This document shows positions 46,543-55,709 of a DNA stretch of 64,000 bases, piece by piece. Where the stretch lies: NCBI GenBank assembly GCA_963775445.1, contig CAVZIT010000004.1:1302001-1366000 (forward strand), in the 5' to 3' direction. Source of the DNA: Dokdonella_A sp963775445 (GTDB lineage Bacteria > Pseudomonadota > Gammaproteobacteria > Xanthomonadales > Rhodanobacteraceae). Positions within the stretch are counted from its first letter, which is position 1, and each line of letters opens with the position of its first letter. The translations under genes and the position numbers were made by a program. The notes beneath the pieces were generated by a model. The model saw only the letters and a program-made list of their open reading frames with translations, made no database searches and was not told the origin of the DNA.

Positions 46543-47562
46543 ATGCATTCGGACCTGTTGCTGATCGTCTGGACCCTGGTGAAGATCCTTCTCATCACGG
46601 TGCCGCTGATCATCGCGGTTGCGATGTTCGTGTACTGGGAACGCAAGGTGATCGGCTGGATGCATGTGCGCATTGGCCCGAGCAAGATCGGCCCGTGGGG
46701 TCTGTTGCAGGCGTTTGCCGATGTATTCAAGCTGCTGCTCAAGGAAGTCATCCTGCCGACCAATGCGAATCGCGCGTTGTTCTTCCTCGCGCCGCTGCTC
46801 GCGGTGATACCGGCATTTGCCGCGTGGGCGGTGATTCCGTTCGATGACGGACTGGTACTGGCCAATGTCAACGCCGGCCTGCTTTACCTGCTCGCGATGA
46901 CGTCGATGGGTGTGTACGGAATCATCCTCGCGGGATGGGCGTCGAACTCGCGCTACGCGCTGCTCGGCGCGATGCGTTCGGCCGCGCAGCTGGTCAGTTA
47001 CGAGATTGCGATGGGATTCGCGCTGGTCAGCGTGCTGATTCTTGCCGGCAGCCTCAATCTCAGCGCCATCGTCGCTGCGCAGGCCGGCGCAAAGGGCCTG
47101 TTCGACTGGTTCTGGCTGCCCCTGCTGCCGATGTTCGTCGTGTACGGAATCTCCGGCGTCGCGGAGACCAACCGCGCACCGTTCGATGTCGCCGAAGGCG
47201 AATCGGAAATCGTCGCCGGTTTTCACGTGGAATATTCGGGATCGGCTTTCGCGATCTTCTTCCTCGCCGAATACGCCAACATGATCCTGATCAGCTTCCT
47301 CGCCTCGGTTCTGTTTCTTGGCGGATGGCTGTCGCCGTTCCCGGCGGGTTGGGGTTGGGTCGGCGCAGCAGGCTGGTGGTGGCTGTTCGTCAAGGCGTTC
47401 GCCTGTTCGTTTCTGTTCCTGTGGTTTCGCGCGACATTTCCGCGTTACCGTTACGATCAGATCATGCGGCTCGGCTGGAAGGTGTTCATCCCGATCACGA
47501 TCGTGTGGGTGTTCGTGGCCGGCTGTCTGCGCTACTTCGGCTGGGTCACGATAGGTAGTTGA
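46543..47562 (+). CDS. nuoH: NADH-quinone oxidoreductase subunit H
   Basis: Membrane subunit at the junction of the two arms, forming part of the quinone tunnel. It has 339 residues, eight membrane helices. ERKVIGWMHVRIGPSKIGP near residue 27 and the charged EVRGVAETNRAPFD-like loop (here SGVAETNRAPFDVAEGESE) near 205 are diagnostic. It starts 3 bases after nuoG. Confidence 0.97.
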   Translation: MHSDLLLIVWTLVKILLITVPLIIAVAMFVYWERKVIGWMHVRIGPSKIGPWGLLQAFADVFKLLLKEVILPTNANRALFFLAPLLAVIPAFAAWAVIPFDDGLVLANVNAGLLYLLAMTSMGVYGIILAGWASNSRYALLGAMRSAAQLVSYEIAMGFALVSVLILAGSLNLSAIVAAQAGAKGLFDWFWLPLLPMFVVYGISGVAETNRAPFDVAEGESEIVAGFHVEYSGSAFAIFFLAEYANMILISFLASVLFLGGWLSPFPAGWGWVGAAGWWWLFVKAFACSFLFLWFRATFPRYRYDQIMRLGWKVFIPITIVWVFVAGCLRYFGWVTIGS

Positions 47563-47570
47563 GTCCAACC

Positions 47571-48059
47571 ATGAATCGCATTGCCCGTTATCTAAGGAGT
47601 TTGCTGCTGATCGAGCTGATCGCGGGCCTGTGGCTGACCGTGAAATACATGTTCAAGACCAAGTACACGATGCGCTATCCGATGGAGAAGATTCCGCAGT
47701 CGGTGCGCTTTCGCGGTCTGCATGCGCTGCGCCGTTATCCGAACGGTGAGGAGCGGTGCATTGCGTGCAAGTTGTGCGAGGCGGTTTGCCCCGCGCTCGC
47801 GATCACGATCGATTCGGAACCCCGTGCCGATGGCACGCGCCGCACGACGCGCTACGACATCGACTTGTTCAAATGCATCTATTGCGGGTTTTGCGAGGAA
47901 AGTTGCCCGGTCGATTCGATCGTCGAGACCTCGATCCATGAATATCATTTCGAGAAGCGCGGCGAAAACATCGTCCACAAGCAGCAATTGCTCGCGATAG
48001 GCGACCGTTTCGAGGCGCAGATCGCGGCGGCGCGTGCAGCCGATGCACCGTACCGATGA
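47571..48059 (+). CDS. nuoI: NADH-quinone oxidoreductase subunit I
   Basis: The 23-kDa subunit with clusters N6a and N6b. It has 162 residues. Two ferredoxin motifs are complete: CIACKLCEAVCP and CIYCGFCEESCP. I chose the ATG at 47,571 (MNRIARYLRSLLLIEL), which matches Xanthomonad NuoI; a TTG at 47,559 overlapping the nuoH stop is less likely. Confidence 0.96.
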   Translation: MNRIARYLRSLLLIELIAGLWLTVKYMFKTKYTMRYPMEKIPQSVRFRGLHALRRYPNGEERCIACKLCEAVCPALAITIDSEPRADGTRRTTRYDIDLFKCIYCGFCEESCPVDSIVETSIHEYHFEKRGENIVHKQQLLAIGDRFEAQIAAARAADAPYR

Positions 48060-48069
48060 CAGATGATTG

Positions 48070-48085
48070 AGGGCCGAGTGCTGAG
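48070..48085. repeat. Copy of the AGGGCCGAG(G/T)GCTGAG repeat between nuoI and nuoJ
   Basis: AGGGCCGAGTGCTGAG differs by one base from the copy at 63,001-63,016 (inverted there) and matches the core of the dksA-glmM repeat. It lies in a 56-base gap of an otherwise tightly packed operon. Confidence 0.55.
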
Positions 48086-48115
48086 GATGGACGTTGCGGT
48101 GGAAAGGACGGGTGC

Positions 48116-48742
48116 ATGACGTTTGAACTGGTGTGCTTCTACGCATTCGCCGCGGTGGCCGTGGGGGCCGCGCTCGCGGTAATCAGCGTGCGCAATCCGG
48201 TACACGCCGCGCTGTTCCTCGTATTGACGTTTTTCTCGACTGCCTGCGTATGGCTGCTCGCGGACGCCGAATTCCTCGCGCTCGCCTTGATCCTCGTATA
48301 TGTAGGCGCGGTCATGGTGCTGTTCCTGTTCGTGGTGATGATGATCGATATCGATCTTGCGCCGCTGCGCGAAGGCTTTGTGCGCCATGTGCCGATCGGA
48401 ATCGTCGTTGCCGCGCTGATGCTCGCCGAAATGCTCGCGCTGATCGGCGTGCGCGCCATGCGCATCGCGCCGCCGGCCGATCCCGCGGCGGCGGTCGGCA
48501 TGTCCAATACCGAATGGCTGGCCAGCGCGTTGTTCAGCCGGTTCCTGCTGCCATTCGAAATCGCTGCGCTGATCCTTACCGTAGCGCTGGTCGCCGCGAT
48601 CCCGCTGACCTTGCGCCACCGGTCTGGCGTGAAGCGCCAGAATCCGGCCCGGCAGGTCGATGTGCGCGCGGCGGATCGCGTGCGTGTCGTGAAGATGGCG
48701 GCAGAACGATCGGGCACGCCGCCCGAAGGGACCGAGCCATGA
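48116..48742 (+). CDS. nuoJ: NADH-quinone oxidoreductase subunit J
   Basis: Membrane subunit, 208 residues, five helices. The third helix carries the conserved YVGAVMVLFLFVVMM segment. The C-terminus has a basic extension (KRQNPARQVDVRAADRVRVVK) not part of the core fold. Overlaps nuoK by 4 bases. Confidence 0.95.
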   Translation: MTFELVCFYAFAAVAVGAALAVISVRNPVHAALFLVLTFFSTACVWLLADAEFLALALILVYVGAVMVLFLFVVMMIDIDLAPLREGFVRHVPIGIVVAALMLAEMLALIGVRAMRIAPPADPAAAVGMSNTEWLASALFSRFLLPFEIAALILTVALVAAIPLTLRHRSGVKRQNPARQVDVRAADRVRVVKMAAERSGTPPEGTEP

Positions 48743-49044
48743 TCACGCTTGCCGATTACCTGGTATTCGGTGCCGCGCTGTTTTGCATCGCGGTCGCGGG
48801 CATCTTCATCAACCGCAAGAACGTCATCGTTCTGCTGATGGCGATCGAACTCATGTTGCTCGCGGTCAATACCAACTTCATCGCGTTTTCGCGTTACCTC
48901 GGCGATGCGTCGGGACAGGTGTTCGTGTTCTTCATCCTGACGGTCGCGGCGGCGGAATCGGCGATTGGCCTCGCAATCCTGATCGTGCTGTTCCGCAATC
49001 GCGCGACGATCAACGTCACTGAAATCGATTCACTCAAGGGCTAA
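48739..49044 (+). CDS. nuoK: NADH-quinone oxidoreductase subunit K
   Basis: Small membrane subunit, 101 residues, three helices. The proton-path Glu residues are in LLMAIELMLLAVN and AAAESAIGLAI. It starts at the ATG overlapping the nuoJ stop; longer frames running back into nuoJ are rejected. Confidence 0.96.
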   Translation: MITLADYLVFGAALFCIAVAGIFINRKNVIVLLMAIELMLLAVNTNFIAFSRYLGDASGQVFVFFILTVAAAESAIGLAILIVLFRNRATINVTEIDSLKG

Positions 49045-49053
49045 GGGGAAGCG

Positions 49054-51093
49054 GTGCAGATCAGCCAGAACATCCTGCTCGCCATCGTGGTTGCGCCGTT
49101 GATCGGCGCCGTCATTGCCGGCCTTTTCGGCAGGCAGGTCGGCCGCCGCGGCGCCGCGGCCGTCGCGATCGTTGGTGTTGCGATCAGCTGTGCGCTGTCT
49201 TTCTACGTGTTCTGGCAGCTGGTGTGGGGCGGGTCGCCGGTGTTCAACGCGAACGTCTATACCTGGTTCGAAGTCGGGCAGATATCCGCGCACGTCGGTT
49301 TCCTGGTCGATCGCCTGACCGCGCTGATGCTGGTGGTCGTGACTTTCGTTTCGCTGATGGTGCATGTCTACACGATCGGTTACATGGCCGACGATCCGGG
49401 TTACCAGCGCTTTTTCGCCTATATCGCGCTGTTCACGTTCTCGATGCTGATGCTGGTCATGGCGAACAACTTCCTGCAGCTGTTCTTCGGCTGGGAAGCG
49501 GTGGGCCTGGTCTCGTATCTACTGATCGGTTTCTGGTTCGACCGGCCGAGTGCGACGTTCGCAAGCCTCAAGGCGTTTCTGGTTAACCGAGTCGGCGACT
49601 TCGGCTTCCTGCTCGGTATCGCTGGCGTGTTGTTGTGGTTCGGATCGCTCGATTACGCACACGTGTTCGCGCGCGCGCTCGATCCGGGGATGGCGACGAT
49701 GAGCACGGAACTCATCGCGGGCCACCCGTGGCATGTCGCGACCGTCGTTTGCATTTGCCTGTTCGTCGGCGCAATGGGCAAGTCCGCGCAGGTGCCATTG
49801 CACGTGTGGTTGCCCGATTCAATGGAAGGCCCGACGCCGATCTCCGCCCTGATCCATGCGGCGACGATGGTCACCGCCGGCATCTTCATGGTTGCGCGCA
49901 TGTCGCCGCTGTTCGAGCTGTCATCGACCGCGCTGAGTTTCGTTCTGGTCATCGGCGCGACGACTGCCCTTTTCACCGGGCTGATCGGCATCGTGCAGAA
50001 CGACATCAAGCGCGTGATTGCTTATTCGACGCTATCGCAACTCGGTTACATGACGGTCGCGCTCGGCGTGTCCGCGTATTCGGCCGGCATCTTCCATCTG
50101 ATGACGCATGCCTTCTTCAAGGCGCTTCTGTTCCTCGGTGCGGGTTCGGTCATCATCGCGATGCATCACGAGCAGGACATGCGTTACATGGGTGGCCTGC
50201 GCAAATCCATGCCGATCACCTGGATCACGATGTGGATCGGCTCGCTCGCGCTGGTCGGCGCACCGGGCTTCGCGGGATTCTTCTCCAAGGATTCGATCAT
50301 CGAGGCGGTGGGCTTGTCGCATCGATGGGGCGCAGGTTATGCCGAGTTCTGCGTGCTCGCCGGCGTGTTCGTGACGGCACTGTACAGTTTCCGATTGCTC
50401 TATCTGACGTTCCACGGCAAGCCGCGCTTCGTGGTCGATCCGCCGCATCACGGCCACGGACATGAGCTGCACTCGCACCATGAGCCGGGCCATCTCGCGC
50501 ATCCGCCACATGAATCACCGTGGGTGGTGACTGTGCCGCTGATCCTGCTCGCGATCCCATCGGTACTGATTGGCTGGCCCACGATCGGACCGATGCTGTT
50601 CGGGAGCTATTTCGGCGGTGCGATCCGCGTCGCGGCGGATAACAACGTGTTGGGTGAACTCGCACATGAGTACCACGGTCCGCTGGCGCTGGTGCTGCAT
50701 GGATTCATCGGCGCACCGTTCTGGATTGCGCTGGCCGGTTTCGTCGTCGCGACCTGGGTGTATGTGTTCAATCCGGCAATGGCCGGTCGTGCCGCGAAAG
50801 CATTGCGGCCGATCTATACCACGCTGGTTCACAAGTACTGGTTCGATGAGCTGTATCAGGCGTTGTTCGCGCGCGGCAGCGTGCTGCTTGGCCGCGGCCT
50901 CTGGCGCGGGGGTGATGTCGGCTTGATCGATGGTGTCGCGGTCAACGGCTCCGCCGCACTCGTCGCGCGCATCTCCGCCACGATCCGCTGGTTGCAATCG
51001 GGTTATCTCTACCACTACGCATTCGCGATGATCCTCGGCCTGATCGCGCTGCTCGCAGGCTTGTGGTGGACAGTCGGCCGTCTCGGCGGTTGA
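49054..51093 (+). CDS. nuoL: NADH-quinone oxidoreductase subunit L
   Basis: Distal antiporter-like proton pump with the long lateral helix. It has 679 residues. Conserved segments include SAQVPLHVWLPDSMEGPTP across about residues 246-264 and VTAGIFMVAR. The start is GTG at 49,054 with AAGGGG before it. A His-rich loop near residues 463-488 (HHGHGHELHSHHEPGH) could bind metal, though similar loops occur in other NuoL. A terminal amphipathic region follows. Confidence 0.95.
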   Translation: MQISQNILLAIVVAPLIGAVIAGLFGRQVGRRGAAAVAIVGVAISCALSFYVFWQLVWGGSPVFNANVYTWFEVGQISAHVGFLVDRLTALMLVVVTFVSLMVHVYTIGYMADDPGYQRFFAYIALFTFSMLMLVMANNFLQLFFGWEAVGLVSYLLIGFWFDRPSATFASLKAFLVNRVGDFGFLLGIAGVLLWFGSLDYAHVFARALDPGMATMSTELIAGHPWHVATVVCICLFVGAMGKSAQVPLHVWLPDSMEGPTPISALIHAATMVTAGIFMVARMSPLFELSSTALSFVLVIGATTALFTGLIGIVQNDIKRVIAYSTLSQLGYMTVALGVSAYSAGIFHLMTHAFFKALLFLGAGSVIIAMHHEQDMRYMGGLRKSMPITWITMWIGSLALVGAPGFAGFFSKDSIIEAVGLSHRWGAGYAEFCVLAGVFVTALYSFRLLYLTFHGKPRFVVDPPHHGHGHELHSHHEPGHLAHPPHESPWVVTVPLILLAIPSVLIGWPTIGPMLFGSYFGGAIRVAADNNVLGELAHEYHGPLALVLHGFIGAPFWIALAGFVVATWVYVFNPAMAGRAAKALRPIYTTLVHKYWFDELYQALFARGSVLLGRGLWRGGDVGLIDGVAVNGSAALVARISATIRWLQSGYLYHYAFAMILGLIALLAGLWWTVGRLGG

Positions 51094-51103
51094 TCGACAA
51101 CGG

Positions 51104-52624
51104 ATGCCAACGACAATGCCTGCACTGCACATCCTTGATGTCCTGATCTGGCTGCCGCTTGCGGGCGCAGCGCTGGTGCTCGCGCTCGGCGCGCGTGCCC
51201 AGGCGGCGCGCTGGGTCGCGTTGATCGTGACGTTTGTGACGTTCGTGGTCAGCGTCGTCCTGTGGAAGGCTTACCTGCCATCCGTTGCCGGCATGCAGTT
51301 CGTCGAGAGCCACCCGTGGATCGATGCGCTCAAGGTGCATTACGCACTCGGCGTCGACGGTATTTCGGTCGCGCTGATCGCGTTGACTGCATTCACCACG
51401 GTGCTCGTGATCATCGGCAGCTGGAAACCGATCAGCAACAAGCCGGGCCAGTTCATGGCCGCGATGCTTGCGCTCGAAGGCCTCATGATCGGCGTGTTCG
51501 CCGCGACCGACGCGTTGCTTTTCTACGTCTTCTTCGAAGGCATGCTGATCCCGATGTTCCTGATTATCGGCATCTGGGGTGGGCCGCGGCGCGTGTATGC
51601 GACGCTCAAATTCTTCATATACACCTTTCTCGGCTCGATCTTCATGCTGGTCGGCCTGATCTATCTGCACATGAAGACCGGCGAGTTCTCGATCGCTGCG
51701 TTCCAGCATGCGGGGCTGGATGCGCACGAACAAGCCTGGCTGTTCTTCGCGTTCCTGATCGCGTTCGCGATCAAGGTGCCGATGTGGCCGGTGCATACGT
51801 GGTTACCGGATGCGCACGTCGAGGCGCCGACCGGCGGCTCGGTGATCCTTGCCGCGATCATGCTGAAAGTCGGTGGTTACGGGTTCATCCGTTTCTCGCT
51901 GCCGATGACGCCCGACGCGAGCCAGACCTATGCCTGGGTCGTGATCGCGATGTCGCTTATAGCGATCATCTACATCGGCTATGTCGCGCTGGTGCAGGAC
52001 GACATGAAGAAACTCATCGCGTACTCATCGATCGCGCACATGGGTTTCGTTACGCTTGGGCTGTTCATTGCGCTTGCGCTGGTGCGCGAGCAGCACAACA
52101 TCGTCGCCGCGCGCCTCGGCATCCAGGGCGCAATGGTGCAGATGATTTCGCACGGTTTCGTTTCGGGCGCGATGTTCTCGTGCATCGGTGTCATGTACGA
52201 TCGGCTGCATACGCGCCTGATCAAGGACTACGGCGGCCTCGCGCGCGTGATGCCGTGGTTCGCGACGTTCTTCGTGTTGTTTGCGATGGCCAACTGCGGC
52301 CTGCCCGGCACCAGCGGATTCGTCGGCGAATTCATGGTGATCCTCGCGTCGTTCCAGGACAGCCCGTGGATCGCGCTGGCCGCAGCATTCACGCTGATCA
52401 TCGGCGCGGGTTACACGCTGTGGCTGATCAAACGTGTCGTGTTCGGCGCGGTCGTGCACGACAACGTCGCCAAGATGAAAGACCTCGATCTGAACGAGTG
52501 GATCGTGCTCGGCGCATTCGGCGCCGCCGTCCTCGCAGTCGGCATCTGCCCGCAGCCGCTGATTGCGCTGATGGACAGCGCGGTGCGCGATATCGTGCAT
52601 ACCTTGATGATGTCGCAGGTTTGA
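51104..52624 (+). CDS. nuoM: NADH-quinone oxidoreductase subunit M
   Basis: Antiporter-like proton-pump subunit, 506 residues, about 14 helices. FFEGMLIPMFLIIGIWGG and KVPMWPVHTWLPDAHVEAPT (about residue 224) carry the conserved proton-path Glu and Lys. It may start at 51,104 or at the Met four codons later. The next 3.6 kb is unrelated DNA before nuoN. Confidence 0.95.
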   Translation: MPTTMPALHILDVLIWLPLAGAALVLALGARAQAARWVALIVTFVTFVVSVVLWKAYLPSVAGMQFVESHPWIDALKVHYALGVDGISVALIALTAFTTVLVIIGSWKPISNKPGQFMAAMLALEGLMIGVFAATDALLFYVFFEGMLIPMFLIIGIWGGPRRVYATLKFFIYTFLGSIFMLVGLIYLHMKTGEFSIAAFQHAGLDAHEQAWLFFAFLIAFAIKVPMWPVHTWLPDAHVEAPTGGSVILAAIMLKVGGYGFIRFSLPMTPDASQTYAWVVIAMSLIAIIYIGYVALVQDDMKKLIAYSSIAHMGFVTLGLFIALALVREQHNIVAARLGIQGAMVQMISHGFVSGAMFSCIGVMYDRLHTRLIKDYGGLARVMPWFATFFVLFAMANCGLPGTSGFVGEFMVILASFQDSPWIALAAAFTLIIGAGYTLWLIKRVVFGAVVHDNVAKMKDLDLNEWIVLGAFGAAVLAVGICPQPLIALMDSAVRDIVHTLMMSQV

Positions 52625-52809
52625 GAAGCTGCAGTCATTGCAACACCAGGTGCGTCGAAGACGCGAGAGGTGCAAAGGTTTGCTTGGAAAGTGGACTTGC
52701 CCCAGTGTATTTCTTGGGCTAGATCTGTATGGCGGGTTCTGTGAGCTGAGTTTCCTGCTCCGGCTTTCCCAGTTATCCTCTGACCCAGCTGTGGCACGTG
52801 GAGCAAAGA

Positions 52810-53569
52810 ATGGCTGCGGCTTACTATTCGATTAGGCTAAAGGGAAAGGTTTACGGACCGTATGGCGCTGAGACTATCAGGCAGATGGCCATGGCCGGGA
52901 CGTTAAGTCGCGCGGTCGAAATCAGCATCGACGGTGAGGTCTGGTATCAGGCCGAAAGGGTGAAAGGACTCTTCCCACAAGAAACTACGGACGAACTTGG
53001 CTTGGCGTCGGCTATTGCCGATCGACCCCATGATGACTCGAAGAACGGCGAACGCTTCACCTGCAATAGCCACGGTATCAGTGGAGGCCAAGCCGAACTC
53101 AAGTGCCCGTTGGGGACGCGTAGGCGGGACCATTCTTATGGTGATTGGAGTTGCCGTCTACGTGGCATGGCGTCTGTTGGCTCACATTTCTTCGTTAGGT
53201 TGTGGCGATGCGGAAGTAACGAATCTCGCAACTGAAGTGATGTATGAAGACCTCGCCAAGCGATCCTTTTTGATTAGCTTTGCCGCAGCAGAAGGAAGGT
53301 CTATTTCTGAAGCGGACATCAAGGCCGTTGAGGCTGCATTCAAAAAGGCTATGACGTTCAAGTTGGGCGAGGTAACAACATTGGGGAAAACCGGCCCCAT
53401 CTCCCGTTGCAAGGCAACAGTTCACATCACAAACAATCCGTCGGTCAATACCGACGGCGTCGAGTACAACGTTGTGGGAGAATCGTACTCTGACGGAGAG
53501 GTAATCAGTTACAGCGTCCGTCAAACTGATGATGGAACGCATTTCTACGTGCAAATTCCGGCGGACTGA
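52810..53569 (+). pseudogene. GYF-domain membrane protein, apparently frameshifted
   Basis: Two overlapping frames look like one gene. Frame one (from the ATG at 52,810, GGAG upstream) encodes a GYF_2-type domain: YYSIRLKGKVYGPYG at the start, then IRQMAMAGTLSRAVEISIDG and VWYQAERVKGLFP. Frame two carries a membrane helix (ILMVIGVAVYVAWRLL) near 53,140 and a soluble domain ending FYVQIPAD at 53,569. The switch lies about 53,040-53,070, a one-base difference. In GYF_2 proteins a helix after the domain is common, which supports one original gene. The DNA is less G+C-rich than nuo. Function unknown. Confidence 0.6.
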
Positions 53570-53676
53570 AGGCGATTTTTTCTGTTTTACGCATTCATTC
53601 GATAGTAATCCGAGCCTTCAGGACCTCATTATATCAACGGAATAGCTCGTAAGATCGGAAGCCAAAGGACTGATAG

Positions 53677-54015
53677 TTATCCGTTTGCACCTTGAATTGT
53701 GGCCGTAATTGCAGCTGCCCATGCACCTCGGCCAAACAAAACGTACCGGGATTCGTTGCCCTGCTTTGTGTAAACGGATAAGGAGTTTGGAAAAATCGGT
53801 AAGAAGCCAAGAAACTTGGTCCAGGATGGCTCCGAAGATTGGATGTTGGAAATATCGATCTCAGAAGAGGCGTTTTGTAAGTTGAGCTTGTGTGCTTCAA
53901 AGACCAAGCGGTGATTAGTCAAATAGAGCTTGCCGCCAACTGTCTCGATGTTCTTTTGTAAATTTGCGGCGCCTTTTTTGATAATCTTTTCTCCGGCACG
54001 AAGAGCAGTTTTCAT
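53677..54015 (-). CDS. GRAM/PH-like domain protein
   Basis: 112 residues with a single PH-like fold. The GRAM-type core GGKLYLTNHRLVFEAHKLN is near residue 27, followed by IDISNIQSSEPSW and the strand ESRYVLFGRGAW. Bacterial proteins of this type are membrane- or lipid-associated with no settled role. AGGGGA precedes the ATG at 54,015. It lies in the AT-richer nuoM-nuoN cargo and is antisense to nuo transcription. Confidence 0.7.
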   Translation of the reverse strand: MKTALRAGEKIIKKGAANLQKNIETVGGKLYLTNHRLVFEAHKLNLQNASSEIDISNIQSSEPSWTKFLGFLPIFPNSLSVYTKQGNESRYVLFGRGAWAAAITATIQGANG

Positions 54016-54135
54016 GTATTCCCCTTATAATTGCTCGTCATTGCACGGCGTACAAGCAAGCAGCTAACGCCGAATCTCGGACGCGACAATACCCCACCAG
54101 CGGCTTTGATGTCGGCTGGAGCACATTGTTGGCTT

Positions 54136-54390
54136 TCAGGTTGGCTCGACAGCACTGAAATCACAAATGTTGCAGCGGCGGACATTGTTGCCGCCACTAA
54201 GTGTGAGAATTTTGTGCAACGTTTGATTGCCACAATTTGGGCAGTAGTTGCCTTTGCCCTTACCGACACGAGCTATTTTTTGCTGCCAAGACCAGCCAAC
54301 ATAGCTGCACGATGAGCACCGTCTAAAGCTCCCTTCGTCATGGAAGGTTTGCTTGCCGCAATGTGGACACTTTGCTCCCTTACCTGACAT
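54136..54390 (-). CDS. Double zinc-ribbon protein
   Basis: 84 residues with two zinc ribbons: CPHCGKQTFH...RRCSSC (residues 8-28) and CPNCGNQTLH...RRCNIC (residues 50-76). The alike spacing indicates internal duplication. A GGAGGAG ribosome-binding site lies directly before the ATG at 54,390. Likely nucleic-acid or protein binding; no function can be assigned. Longer frames reaching to 54,807 run into the transposase and are rejected. The 205 bases beyond (54,391-54,595) show nothing I can support. Confidence 0.7.
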   Translation of the reverse strand: MSGKGAKCPHCGKQTFHDEGSFRRCSSCSYVGWSWQQKIARVGKGKGNYCPNCGNQTLHKILTLSGGNNVRRCNICDFSAVEPT

Positions 54391-54595
54391 AAGCTCCTCC
54401 GCTGCGGTGAAAGCCAAGAACAATTTGGCCCGATTCCGCCGACTCCGCGAGATCGTACCGAAGTATCGCGCGTAAGATGGTGCATGGCAATCGGCACACG
54501 CGCTTGCAGCTTTTGCGCAGCTCGCGGCTGCACGTGACCTGCCCCCCGCCAGCGGCACCAGTCGATAATGGGTAGGTGTCGAGTCCCGACTGATT

Positions 54596-54911
54596 CTATG
54601 GTCGTCTGAGAAACGGTTCTGACGGATCCGTGCGCCACGCGCGCAACGCTTGCAGAGGGGTTCGATCGCCAAGCGCTTTTTGGAGCGGATGATCGTTGTA
54701 GAGTCTTGCAGAGCGCTGGATCGTGGTGCGCAGATCTTCACGCGAGCGAAAGCGTATGGTCGCCAGGACGTCGCGGATGCGCAGGTTGAAGCGCTCGACC
54801 ATGCCATCGGTCTGCGGGCGGCGGGGCTTGATCAAGCGGTGCCCGATACCCAGCTGAGCACACTGGCGGTCGTACGCGTGATTCCCCGACGGCTGCTTGG
54901 CCTTGGCCGTG
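54596..54911 (-). mobile_element. IS481-type transposase, C-terminal remnant
   Basis: About 100 codons of the DDE integrase C-terminal part: KAKQPSGNHAYDRQCAQLGI, then RLIKPRRPQTDGMVERFN (with the third catalytic Glu), and ARLYNDHPLQKALGDRTPLQAL. The N-terminal helix-turn-helix and the first two Asp residues are missing, so it is inactive. Its 5' end is fused in the same stretch to a MazF-like toxin gene. No inverted terminal repeats are visible. Confidence 0.8.
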
Positions 54912-55010
54912 AAACACGGCGGCGGGGCGCTGTTTCTGGCCCGATTGATCGGTAAACGGAAAGCGCACCAAAACTTCGTCGCCAAACTTACAGACGGTCG
55001 TAGTCGGCAT
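54912..55010 (-). pseudogene. MazF/PemK-type toxin, N-terminal remnant
   Basis: The first 33 residues match the PemK/MazF family start: FGDEVLVRFPFTDQSGQKQR then PAAV. In intact toxins about 75 more residues follow, including the RNase active site; here the frame passes into the transposase remnant near 54,911. The start overlaps the antitoxin stop by 23 bases, the usual arrangement. The ribonuclease must be inactive. Confidence 0.7.
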
Positions 55011-55194
55011 CGGCGGGATCGTTCCAGACTACCTGCAGGGTACCTTCTGAAATGACTTGCGCGCCGAACGCGAGGCCGCGGTCTTCGTCGCGGCCGTGCA
55101 GAAAATCGATGAAATCCTCGACCGCGGCCACGCGTGCCGGCGGCAGCCGTTCGAGCTTTTTCACCATCTGCTGAATGTGTTGATGTGTGCGCAT
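54988..55194 (-). CDS. Antitoxin-like partner of the broken MazF-type toxin
   Basis: 68 residues from the ATG at 55,194 (or 74 from 55,212). The core VKKLERLPPARVAAVEDFIDFL resembles DUF2281-like antitoxins that precede PemK toxins. The C-terminus (QVISEGTLQVVWNDPADADYDRL) is intact. It overlaps the toxin remnant. With its toxin gone it may be an orphan antitoxin. Confidence 0.6.
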   Translation of the reverse strand: MRTHQHIQQMVKKLERLPPARVAAVEDFIDFLHGRDEDRGLAFGAQVISEGTLQVVWNDPADADYDRL

Positions 55195-55310
55195 GGGTTG
55201 TCTCCTTGCCAACCTGCCTGCGAGTCGGTCTGACTTGTAACAGGCTCGTGGTTGTGGGCAGCCTCAGACGCAGACCGAGATTGCCCGATCGAATCGCCCG
55301 GTCCCGTTAC

Positions 55311-55709
55311 TCACTTCGTCCAATCCGCGACACGCAGCCCGGCTATCCGACCGAACGCGGGGTCATTGGTGACCAGCGTTGCGCCGATGTCCGACGCATG
55401 CGCGGCGATCAGCAGATCGAGCGGAACGAGCGGTTTGCCCTGCAATTCCATTCTGGCTCGAATCGTCGCGTAGCGTTCTGCGGTTGCGCCATTCCATGCG
55501 AACACGTCGACGCGCAGCAGGAAGGCCCGCACGATGTCGTGCAGCGGTTTGGCGTCGGGGCGTTTGGCCAGACCGAAAAGCAACTCGCCGGCGGTGATCG
55601 AAGAAATGCAGAGCGACGGCATCGGTGCGGCCACCACCTTTCGCGCAACCAGCGGATGCCCCTTGATCAGATGGCTGACCGTGTTCGTGTCGAGCATGTA
55701 GCGCGTCAT
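55311..55709 (-). CDS. vapC: VapC-family PIN-domain ribonuclease toxin
   Basis: 132 residues, a full PIN domain. The acidic active site is complete: Asp7 in MLDTNTVS, Glu in ITAGELLFGL near residue 42, Asp in PLDLLIAAHA near 97 and Asp in LVTNDPAFGRI near 115. VapC toxins cut tRNA or rRNA. It overlaps vapB by 4 bases. It appears functional, unlike the neighbouring MazF remnant. Confidence 0.9.
   Translation of the reverse strand: MTRYMLDTNTVSHLIKGHPLVARKVVAAPMPSLCISSITAGELLFGLAKRPDAKPLHDIVRAFLLRVDVFAWNGATAERYATIRARMELQGKPLVPLDLLIAAHASDIGATLVTNDPAFGRIAGLRVADWTK

Noticed and set aside
46168..47568. Open frame of 466 codons antisense to nuoG and nuoH
   Set aside because: Very His/Arg/Asp-rich as expected opposite a membrane protein; no motif.
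50443..50520. His-rich NuoL loop as a special metal sensor
   Set aside because: Such loops vary but occur in NuoL of other proteobacteria; there is no evidence of a special role here.
54136..54807. A 223-codon gene running from the transposase remnant into the zinc-ribbon protein
   Set aside because: Only the last 84 codons make sense; they have their own strong ribosome-binding site and ATG.
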